Positions 56,987 through 64,000 of a stretch of 64,000 nucleotides of DNA are shown here, in pieces. Location: positions 62,001 to 126,000 of the forward strand of contig CAVTLG010000009.1 of NCBI GenBank assembly GCA_963735495.1. The letters are read 5' to 3'. The notes beneath the pieces were generated by a model. It was given only the letters and a program-made list of their open reading frames with translations, searched no databases and had not been told where the DNA came from. The stretch comes from CAVTLG01 sp963735495. Lineage in GTDB: Bacteria; Chloroflexota; Ktedonobacteria; Ktedonobacterales; Ktedonobacteraceae. Each line of letters begins with the position of its first letter. The stretch's first letter is position 1. A program made the position numbers and the translations under genes.

Positions 56987-58317
56987 GCTTGCACCTCCTC
57001 ACGCGGCCAGGTACCTAAGATGGCGAGGCCAAAGCCATCGCGTCGGTACTGATCCTCGTACTCACTGGATTTTTCGTCTGTGTCTCTATCGTCGCTGATG
57101 CAATGCATCCACATCTCATCGATCCACTGGCTGATAGCTTTGTCGTCGCCTGTTAAATGCAGGAAGAGCACGGTACCGGCAGGTGCTAGTCGCCGACTCG
57201 ACTTAGGCGCTTTTTTCTCCATGTCCCAGCCAGAAACGACCTGTGGACGCTGCACAGCGATGGCTTTCAACTGCGGCTGCACACCATCGTGTAGTTCACC
57301 TATCCAACGTGGCAGATATCCCTTTGCGAAATAGGCGGGAGTCAATAGCACGAGACGGCAAGCCTTGTCCTGATCGCGTATAATAGCTGCCTTTATGCTG
57401 TCTTTGATGACTTTCAGGTGATCAAGTAGCAGGCTATTACTCTGCCGCCAACTCACAAGACGGCGTTCCCCGCCGAAGTTACCAATACGATCCTGGAGAC
57501 GTTGATCATCGACGATGACCGCAAGTGCCAGGCGTTTGGCATGCTGAAGTGGCAAGTCGGGCCTTTTCAGCGTTTCTGGCTCTGGCTCGATGTGCGTGAA
57601 CTCCAGTCCTGAGGTATCGAAGAGCATGTGTTCTTTGCTGGCGTGCAGGCTCGCGTCTATTGCCACATGCACACGTAGCTCAGTCGGAAGTTTGCTTTGT
57701 CCCAGTTCGCGCACGTCTATTTTCTGCGCGTTCAGGGATGCTGGATCTAGCAACCATTGGCTGAACTTTTCCCAATACCAGTAGGCTGGCGCGCTTTTAT
57801 GTGGCTTCTCAATTTTGGGAGGGTTGGGGATAAATGGTAGACCAACGAGCCATAAGTTTCCTGCATTTTTCTGATCAAAGTCCGTATATACTGCCTGATG
57901 CCTGAGATCAAGGGGAACGAGTCGTTGGATCAGCGCATGTGCTTTTGCTATCTCTTCAGGTTCTGCCTCAGTATGCGCCTGTCCCGCTTGCTCTGGCGAT
58001 AATAACAGAGCGTCAGCAGGGGCAGGGAGTAACCATTTACCCTCGTCGATATCGCCATCAGCGGTCAGTTGGACCAGCAATGGACCTTGTACGTTGAGTC
58101 CTTTAAGTTGCTGGAGCCACTCAACTCGCTCTTGCTCGTCAGCAGGTTGCTTGAAAACACCCTGTTCGTCTAGTCCGATCTGGGTACGTACTCCGCCTGC
58201 TGTCGTTGAAGGAAAAGGAAAAGGTAACGACCTTGCTCGCGCACCTGGTGTTGGGCCAAATGGCTTCCCTTCCCGAAAAATCAAGGGTTCATGTGGATCG
58301 ATAATCCAGATACTCAT
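56983..58317 (-). CDS. cmr3: Cmr3, type III-B RAMP subunit
   Basis: 444 residues from the ATG at 58317, which overlaps the cmr2 stop as ATGA. The start MSIWIIDPHEPLIFREGKPFG and the following PGARARSLPFPFPSTTAGGVRTQIG are diagnostic for Cmr3. Further RAMP-like glycine patterns appear around 350-380. Cmr3 binds the crRNA 5' tag together with Cmr2. An earlier in-frame start at 58350 would lie inside cmr2 and adds an unrelated tail. Confidence 0.93.
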   Translation of the reverse strand: MSIWIIDPHEPLIFREGKPFGPTPGARARSLPFPFPSTTAGGVRTQIGLDEQGVFKQPADEQERVEWLQQLKGLNVQGPLLVQLTADGDIDEGKWLLPAPADALLLSPEQAGQAHTEAEPEEIAKAHALIQRLVPLDLRHQAVYTDFDQKNAGNLWLVGLPFIPNPPKIEKPHKSAPAYWYWEKFSQWLLDPASLNAQKIDVRELGQSKLPTELRVHVAIDASLHASKEHMLFDTSGLEFTHIEPEPETLKRPDLPLQHAKRLALAVIVDDQRLQDRIGNFGGERRLVSWRQSNSLLLDHLKVIKDSIKAAIIRDQDKACRLVLLTPAYFAKGYLPRWIGELHDGVQPQLKAIAVQRPQVVSGWDMEKKAPKSSRRLAPAGTVLFLHLTGDDKAISQWIDEMWMHCISDDRDTDEKSSEYEDQYRRDGFGLAILGTWPREEVQA

Positions 58318-60434
58318 TGACGATGACCTCCATCCCCCTGCTCGATACACGCTTCCTTATTACCAGCTAATACAAGCACGCTAGCCAGTTCATTGGCAAT
58401 GATCAGCTCGTGAATAAATTCGTGTAGCGGCACTGGATGTATCTTTTCTTGCTCACCTTGCTGGTTGTCCAACTCTGGTGTTTTGGACGCTAACGCAGCG
58501 ATTGGTAGTAGAGATGTGGTTGAGTCTTTTTGTGCTGGACGCTCAATTCTGGCAGTGAGCGCTGTTAAAGTCTCCTCGAATCTCTGCTTTCGCTGTTGCT
58601 CGTTTATTTCTGTAGATGCTTCGGCCAGCCTGCTCCGAGGGAGATTGAGTTTGCGCTGTAAGATGCGTTTAGCATCCTGCCACATGATTTCTTGCAATTG
58701 CTGTTTGCTCTCTTTGGCTTTTTTCTCATCCACACCTGAAGAGATCATGGTCAGGCGCTGCTCCATCTCGCGCAACTCGTAGGCGGCACCTCGGGGTATA
58801 GAGTCTTTGCGGAAGTAGACGACAAGTTGCTCCAGATAGGTATCCAGCTCACCCCAATGGCCTGCGACCGTATATTGTTCGCCGCTACGCTTGCTAATCG
58901 TGATCGCCAGCGCGTTTTTGTCTTTGAGCGCTTTGGCTCTGCTCTCAGTGGCACGTACCATGTCCAACGCGTCCTGCAATAGGGAAAGGTGATGCACGAT
59001 AGCGATGCCCATAGAGAGCGTTGGTGCACTTTTCTTCGTCTCTGGCAAAAGTGCTGCAATGGGACGTAACTTCTCCTCAAAAGCATCTTTCAGGGCGCGC
59101 GCACAGGCCAGGACGGTGTGTAACGGCACGAAGGCTAATACATCATCGCCGCCCGCGTAAATCGCCGCACCTTTATGATCCTTCTCAACAATCTCTTTTA
59201 CATTACGAGAGAACGCATCAAGGGCTTGCGATAATTGCTGGTGTCTCTGTATTCCTCCTTCGTCATTTGCCAATGCATCAATAAGCTTGCCCATGCCATC
59301 ACCATCTGCCTGGATGATAGCGTAATAAGGCGATGGTGCGATCTGTGTCTCCAGGGCTTCGTCTACGGCCCTGAAGAAACTTTTGAGTGCCTGCTGTGCC
59401 GCGACCAGACCTGAACCTTGTGCCGAATTTTCCCGTAGGCGTTCAGGAAAGAGGATTGCTCCATCATAATTTCCGAGGATCTCATGCCCTTTAGACCAGG
59501 GAGGAATACGATCTAGCGCTTTCCCTGGTACAGCAGCCACCGCTTGCTGTCGGTAGATTGTAAATGTATCTTTTACCTTTTGATATTTTTCAGCGGACGC
59601 ATTTTTACATGCATCAATGCGCTCCAGGTAAGGTAATGCAGCTATATGCGAGGTGCTCAGAAAATCGTCTTCTTCTGGTTTCTGTTGGGTTACGTCGAAA
59701 CGGCCCAGTCGTTTGAGTATATCGACACCTGAGAGCCGTTCCGCCGGTCCCGCGTGAAAGAAGGTGTATAAGTTTTGGGCATTTGCCAATTGTTTTGCAC
59801 GTTTTTTTGCAGGATCAGCATCACGCGCTGAGTACAATTCCTCTGTGATCACGCTCTCTAGCTGCCCATCTATCGACGATTTGGGGCTGTGGCCTCCCCA
59901 GAATACAGGCTGAAAATCGCGCGTGTTCTTGCGTGCCGCCATCAAGGCTTCCATTTGATTGCGCCTGACTCCATACTCTGCCCTGGTACACTCCAGGGCA
60001 ACCCAGTTATACTCGACAAGATCGGCGATTTGTTGGTCGGCACGCGCTTCGTTAAAGTATGTTGCATAGTACCTTTCGCCATTCTTCTTGATCTGCTGAT
60101 AGACATCTTTCTTGATGGTATCGAGCGTATCGTCAATGGCCTTTTGGACCAATGCGCCAATCTGTTGTGGGGTGTCGTCCGTCTCGATCAGGGCAATAAT
60201 TTTATTGGCGACATTCAGGTCAGAAGCGAACCTCAGCTGATTTTCCTTGAGGTCTTGAGCTGTGGGAGCTGGGAAGATCAAACTTTCGCGACCATAGGTC
60301 GTCACGATCACGCGTGCAGCGGCCTTTGAGAGTTCACTCAGGAGTTGTGACCCGAACCAGAGGTCCCGTGTGCGTTGAGCACTGGCGATAAAGCTCTGCA
60401 CCGGACCAATGTTCGCCTGAAATAGGTATGCCAT
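58314..60434 (-). CDS. cmr2: Cmr2 (Cas10), type III-B cyclase subunit
   Basis: 706 residues. The start GPVQSFIASAQRTRDLWFGSQLLSELS is typical of Cmr2. Two palm domains are visible: DGDGMGK at 377-383, and the cyclase motif GGDD at 428-431 (IYAGGDDVLAF), both intact, so cyclic oligoadenylate synthesis is predicted on target-RNA binding. No N-terminal HD nuclease is present. A helical D4-like region fills the end. TTGGAGGA lies before the ATG. It begins the cmr2-3-1-4-5-6 operon. No CARF effector gene is found anywhere in the window. Confidence 0.95.
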   Translation of the reverse strand: MAYLFQANIGPVQSFIASAQRTRDLWFGSQLLSELSKAAARVIVTTYGRESLIFPAPTAQDLKENQLRFASDLNVANKIIALIETDDTPQQIGALVQKAIDDTLDTIKKDVYQQIKKNGERYYATYFNEARADQQIADLVEYNWVALECTRAEYGVRRNQMEALMAARKNTRDFQPVFWGGHSPKSSIDGQLESVITEELYSARDADPAKKRAKQLANAQNLYTFFHAGPAERLSGVDILKRLGRFDVTQQKPEEDDFLSTSHIAALPYLERIDACKNASAEKYQKVKDTFTIYRQQAVAAVPGKALDRIPPWSKGHEILGNYDGAILFPERLRENSAQGSGLVAAQQALKSFFRAVDEALETQIAPSPYYAIIQADGDGMGKLIDALANDEGGIQRHQQLSQALDAFSRNVKEIVEKDHKGAAIYAGGDDVLAFVPLHTVLACARALKDAFEEKLRPIAALLPETKKSAPTLSMGIAIVHHLSLLQDALDMVRATESRAKALKDKNALAITISKRSGEQYTVAGHWGELDTYLEQLVVYFRKDSIPRGAAYELREMEQRLTMISSGVDEKKAKESKQQLQEIMWQDAKRILQRKLNLPRSRLAEASTEINEQQRKQRFEETLTALTARIERPAQKDSTTSLLPIAALASKTPELDNQQGEQEKIHPVPLHEFIHELIIANELASVLVLAGNKEACIEQGDGGHRQ

Positions 60435-61460
60435 TCGTCCTCCAACTATCTACGACAATCATATTGACAGTAATGTTCATACCAGGAAGCATCACTTGAT
60501 CTAGCGACTCTTATGTTAACATACTCCTGTCTTGAATCCTATTAAATGGGAATATATTACTACTCTTATCGTGCTTATTTGCCGCAATATTATACAAGGT
60601 TACTTTTGTACTCTATCGTATGTATCACGGCGATTTTACAGTTGAAGTATACCAATAAAAACAAGGGAATACATCATCAAGAGCTATGAGTTCCTTCATA
60701 GCTCTTGATGAGATGGTGATGATCTTCTCTCTTTATCATTTGTGTATTGTTTGATAAATGGGATGAAAGCTGAAGCGCATGAAATGCTTGAACTGGTTTC
60801 CGGGGCACAATGGTAGCTTGTGTGTGTCAAGTCGGCTTTGCAACTGCTGCCTGAGCGATCTCTGCGCTGGCGGCAATGAAGGAGCGCAAGAAAGAGCGCG
60901 ATGCAAGATGAGATCGTGTGCGATGGCAGCAGGGCAATCGCATCTAATGAACCTCATCGAGAGCTGAAGGAGATAGTGATGATCCCAAAGACGTTTGGTC
61001 TGGATATCCATTGCCCTCAGGCGGAGGTGTGATGACATCGTCTACTGCTTCCCGCAACGATATACCAGAGCGATTGAGGCTGAGAGCTTGCATCACAACC
61101 CCCTCCGCTTACAAGAATGGTGTATAACTGGTCGGCGAACGTCGTGGCTGTCTGTACGGTCTGCTCTAAGGCTGCTCGCCGCTTCTGTCTCTGGCTCAAT
61201 GCCATCTGTATCTCTCGCTCTTGCATGCACACTTGCTGGTGTCCGTGATGAGCTATGTCCGCAAATAAGCCATTCAACTGCTCAACCTGGCCTCGGAAGG
61301 GAAGCGCACGACCCCGTGTCGATTGAGAGAGCCAGCAGATGTTTTTGCGTGTGTGGTTTGGAACGCATACGCTCTTCCTGGAGGTGCTGCTCTTCGTAGA
61401 GGATGAAATATTCCTATAGCCATGGAATAGAGGGAAGATACGCTCGTTATATCTTATATA
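60435..61460. other. 1-kb region upstream of the cmr operon, no intact gene
   Basis: AT-rich up to about 60.7 kb, where the cmr promoter should lie. A GC-richer part (60.75-61.42 kb) has minus-strand fragments with coding-like, Gln/Arg-rich sequence (GQVEQLNGLFADIAHHGHQQ, REIQMALSQRQKRRAALEQ) but no full domain. It may be the relic of a transposon-type gene. I cannot name it. Confidence 0.4.
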
Positions 61461-61465
61461 CTGTA

Positions 61466-61689
61466 CTCACGGTTCGCTTAAATTTTTACGCATAAAATGA
61501 TTTGCATTCCCCACTTTGGACAAAAAAACGCCTGTAAAACGGCGCTCATTCCCCACCTGGCAATAATGCCTGAGGTTAAAATCAGCCTTCTTTGCCAAAG
61601 TGAGAATCGATTGTAGTTCAAATGTTCAAAAATCGGGCAATTGAGAGGGTAATTCTCAAAAACCGCCTGAAATTTAAGCGAACCGTGAG
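61466..61689. mobile_element. 224-bp MITE with 20-bp inverted ends and 5-bp target duplication
   Basis: Perfect 20-bp terminal inverted repeats (CTCACGGTTCGCTTAAATTT at 61466-61485 and its complement at 61670-61689). Both flanks are CTGTA (61461-61465 and 61690-61694), a 5-bp target duplication. The inside has no gene; two ATTCCCCAC boxes occur at about 61502 and 61550. It was presumably mobilised by a full transposon elsewhere in the genome. Confidence 0.85.
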
Positions 61690-61934
61690 CTGTATGTAAT
61701 AAACCATAAAACGGCTGCTCCTGAGCAATAATATGCGTTCGTCGGGACCTCAGTCGTGGTGATCTGTCAGCGCCAATCTTAGCGACTGGTTGATACACCC
61801 ATTGGTTTGAGCTGTTCGAGCGTAGGTAACCATACTATAGAGAAAGCCATTTCAAGATAATCATGCGTTTCCTAGAAGGAAGAACTTTTGTGATCTACTC
61901 TTAGCTTAGTACTGACTACGATAGGAGAGATACT

Positions 61935-63074
61935 ATGACTCCTGAAGCTGCAACGTACCTGCATGAAGCTCTCGATTATATCCAGCTCTATGCGCTGAGA
62001 AGCGGAGATGTCGACTGGAAAGCCACACGGTCCGAGGCGCTTGCTCGTATACAGGACGCCGAGTCGTCTGCAGATACGTATCCCACACTTCGATGGGTGC
62101 TCTCATGCCTGGGAGATCGTCACAGTCACCTTGCCAGCCCGCAAGACGTGCAGCAACGTCAAGCAGGGATGGTGACATCGCTGGGACTTCTAGCGATCTA
62201 TCCGGAAGGCGTTATCGTAGATGTGCAGGCTAACAGCCCTGCCGAGCATGCCGGGCTAGAGGTGAGGGACATCATCGAAGCCATCAACGGCGAACTGATA
62301 ACGCAGCTTGATCGTATCACCTTTAAGAGAGCACTCTACACCTCACCAGTGTCGCTCACGTTCAGGCGAGCTGGCCAGGAGTCTATCTCCAGCGCGACAT
62401 TGCACGCGGCATCGTACAAGCGGGAGATGAGACCGCAAGGTTGGCACATAGGGGCAGCTATTGGGTATCTCGAGTTGCCTGCGGTCACCGGAAGTGACGC
62501 GATATTGAAAACCTATGCCGTGACAGCCCAGCAGCTTATCCGCGATATGGACCAAGCTGCTATCTGCCATTGGGTTATAGATTTACGACGCAATGGGGGA
62601 GGGGATATGTGGGCAATGGTAGCGGGAGTGAATGCTCTTCTCGGAGAAGGCGAGTGCGGTTTCTTTGTTTTACCAGACGGCAGCAAGACAAGTTGGCTTC
62701 CTGCTAAGGCAGCAAAAAACAGCAGGTTACTTGATGAGCTTTACTCCCTCAAACAGCCTGCTGTGGCGATTGCAGTACTCACGAGCCGCCTGACGTGTAG
62801 TTCGGGTGAGTTCACTGCGCTGGCATTTCGAGGCCGTCCAGGCGCTCGAAGTTTCGGAGAACCAACCGCAGGACTGCCAACGGGAAATCAGACGAAGACC
62901 TTGAGGGATGGTGCGCAGCTTTTCCTCACGACTGTGCTTGGTGCAGACCGGACAGGGTGCTCCTATGAAGGCCCGCTTCTTCCCGATGAATTGGTCACAA
63001 GTGGCTGGACGCTTTTCCAAACCGAACGCGATCCAGTGTTACTCGCTGCTATTGCGTGGCTCGGAATGCAGTGA
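61935..63074 (+). CDS. S41-family (C-terminal processing / tricorn-like) serine peptidase with PDZ domain
   Basis: 379 residues. The helical N-terminus is followed by a PDZ-like domain (about 90-150: VIVDVQANSPAEHAGLEVRDIIEAING) and the S41 catalytic core: VIDLRRNGGGDMWAM, VLTSRLTCSSGEFTALAF with the catalytic Ser in SSGE near residue 289, and FGEPTAGLPTGN. There is no signal peptide, so it probably acts in the cytoplasm, unlike most CtpA-type enzymes. GATAGGAGAG precedes the ATG. It has no visible link with the cmr operon, which is divergent 1.5 kb away. Confidence 0.9.
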   Translation: MTPEAATYLHEALDYIQLYALRSGDVDWKATRSEALARIQDAESSADTYPTLRWVLSCLGDRHSHLASPQDVQQRQAGMVTSLGLLAIYPEGVIVDVQANSPAEHAGLEVRDIIEAINGELITQLDRITFKRALYTSPVSLTFRRAGQESISSATLHAASYKREMRPQGWHIGAAIGYLELPAVTGSDAILKTYAVTAQQLIRDMDQAAICHWVIDLRRNGGGDMWAMVAGVNALLGEGECGFFVLPDGSKTSWLPAKAAKNSRLLDELYSLKQPAVAIAVLTSRLTCSSGEFTALAFRGRPGARSFGEPTAGLPTGNQTKTLRDGAQLFLTTVLGADRTGCSYEGPLLPDELVTSGWTLFQTERDPVLLAAIAWLGMQ

Positions 63075-63297
63075 CGTGCAATGTGATACGTCTCTATTTG
63101 CAACGGTACTCCTCAAAAAGCGAGACACAAAGGTGCCATCGGCGCCGCTTTTGTGCTCATGTGGGGGTGAGGTACTGCCAGGCGTCAGGTTGGGGTATAC
63201 TCTAGCATGGCACCACGGGAAAAGTAAATGGCTTCTTATACGTCAATATATGGCGCATGAGATTATTTACCCTCTACCATTGAAGAGGAAGACGACA

Positions 63298-63609
63298 ATG
63301 ACAGAACGAGCCAAGCAACCCATATACTTTGTCGTACAGTGTTTTCTGACATACCCATCTTTCGAGGACGCCAAAGCCAAGGCTCCTGACGAGATCGCAG
63401 CCCATATAAAGCGCTCGAAAGAATTCCATGCAAAAGGAGTGCTTGTCATGGCGGGGGCATTCCTTGATAACCATGATGAGCCATTGAGCACGATGGGAGT
63501 CTTGATATCGCGCGAAGCAGCGGAAGAATATCTAAAAGGTGACCCATTTTATATCAATGGCATGATGAGCAACTGGACTATCCGCGTGTGGGCGAATATG
63601 TTTGCGTGA
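63298..63609 (+). CDS. YciI-family small protein
   Basis: 103 residues starting MTERAKQPIYFVVQCFLTYP, with GAAGAGGAAG before the ATG. The ferredoxin-like YciI pattern is clear: the helix AHIKRSKEFHAKG, the strand LVMAGAFLD, and YLKGDPFYINGMMSNWTIRVW, where the D-P-F-Y motif is the family hallmark. The first strand has Gln instead of the usual His next to Cys. The function is unknown in general; some members are small dehalogenase-like or regulatory enzymes. It is spaced 223 bp after the peptidase, on the same strand. Confidence 0.85.
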   Translation: MTERAKQPIYFVVQCFLTYPSFEDAKAKAPDEIAAHIKRSKEFHAKGVLVMAGAFLDNHDEPLSTMGVLISREAAEEYLKGDPFYINGMMSNWTIRVWANMFA

Positions 63610-63639
63610 GAGAAATCATACGGAACGGAGTGAAGATGT

Positions 63640-64000
63640 ATGACTGTTACAGAAATGATCCAGCATTTTTACGATGGGCTTGCGCAGAAGAACGAGACGT
63701 GGCAAGAGAACCTCTCTGAAGAGAGAGAGTTTTCCGATGCGAGCAAGCGGCTGCATGCCGAAGGAAAAGAGGCGTTCATCCAATCGTTCACGACGTTTCT
63801 TCGGACCGTAGAAAACGTCCACATGAAGCAGTTGATTGTTGAAGATACGAACGCCTGTGCTGTCGTCAGCTACGATTACCAATCGCCAAAGGGGACGACG
63901 CTGCACCAGGATGATGCAGAAATCTGGAACATGGTGGATGGAAAAATAGTGACACTCACCATCTACTTTGATATTACTGAGTTTCGTAGCTTTATGGGGC
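63640..64000 (+). CDS. NTF2-like (SnoaL/ketosteroid-isomerase fold) protein, cut by the window edge
   Basis: 120 codons are visible from ATG 63640 (MTVTEMIQHFYDGLAQKN) and the frame is open at the edge. The helical start, then strands VHMKQLIVEDTNACAVVSYDYQ and DDAEIWNMVDGKIVTLTIYFD, follow the NTF2-like pattern of small ligand-binding or isomerase proteins. A GAGTGAAG sequence precedes the start. It lies 30 bp after the YciI gene, so the two are probably co-transcribed. Confidence 0.7.
   Translation, partial: MTVTEMIQHFYDGLAQKNETWQENLSEEREFSDASKRLHAEGKEAFIQSFTTFLRTVENVHMKQLIVEDTNACAVVSYDYQSPKGTTLHQDDAEIWNMVDGKIVTLTIYFDITEFRSFMG

Noticed and set aside
60736..61399. Several frames of 90-130 codons on both strands upstream of cmr2
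   Set aside because: They overlap each other, none has a domain or a ribosome site, and at most one is a gene relic.
62908..63297. Long N-terminal extension of the YciI gene overlapping the peptidase end
   Set aside because: Family similarity begins at the ATG at 63298, which has its own ribosome site; the extension is out-of-frame peptidase sequence.
1..64000. tRNA, rRNA and riboswitch genes
   Set aside because: I looked for cloverleaf-like and conserved rRNA segments in the intergenic regions and found none that I could support.

Overview
The window looks like a chromosomal defence island of a Ktedonobacteria-type member of the Chloroflexota. That placement is an inference from three things: a large LAL regulator with an N-terminal domain of the style seen in Ktedonobacterales, many decayed transposons, and several large CRISPR arrays beside a Cmr operon. 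No rRNA or tRNA gene was seen, so the taxonomy is not proven.

Layout. 0-2.4 kb: an esterase, a DUF692 remnant and an orphan CD-NTase (CBASS-type nucleotidyltransferase). 2.8-15.2 kb, minus strand: a DISARM-like operon running from a DEAD/DEAH helicase, through a DUF1998 protein with a C-terminal nuclease-like domain, then an SNF2 helicase (frameshifted), to a PglX/Eco57I-like adenine methyltransferase. 15.4-18.5 kb, plus strand, divergent from it across two good promoters: an McrB-like AAA+ protein and a DUF2357-type PD-(D/E)XK nuclease. 18.6-22.5 kb: a second methyltransferase paralogous to the first.

23.1-34.0 kb: a short CRISPR array whose leader is cut 23 bp from the first repeat by a 10.46-kb composite transposon with 51-bp inverted ends and a 5-bp target duplication (ATGAC). 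The cargo is a LAL regulator, a DUF1214 membrane protein, a decayed DUF1254 gene, an ABC exporter, a hydrolase fragment and a broken transposase. The rest of the leader lies beyond the element at 34.05-34.29 kb.

34.3-47 kb: cas1-cas2-cas4, CRISPR array 2 (22 clear repeats, leader on its right), then a type I operon on the minus strand: WYL regulator, cas3 (helicase then HD), cas8, cas7, cas5 (frameshifted), cas6. 47.2-53.1 kb: leader 3 and CRISPR array 3 (77 repeats). 53.1-60.4 kb, minus strand: a complete type III-B operon, cmr2-cmr3-cmr1-cmr4-cmr5-cmr6. 60.4-64 kb: a MITE, an S41 peptidase, a YciI-family protein and the start of an NTF2-like protein.

How the parts fit. All three arrays have related 37-bp repeats and related leaders. 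There is one Cas6 and one adaptation module, so the type I and type III-B effectors probably share a crRNA pool. Arrays 2 and 3 flank the type I operon and are transcribed outward. Each leader carries a promoter and three copies of GATTTGCGAAA at identical spacing (34 and 95 bp), the most striking regulatory pattern in the window. Four disrupted genes in the conserved defence loci (SNF2 helicase, helicase/DUF1998 junction, cas5, cmr1) each differ from an intact frame by a single base in or near a short homopolymer, so sequencing error must be excluded before they are called dead.
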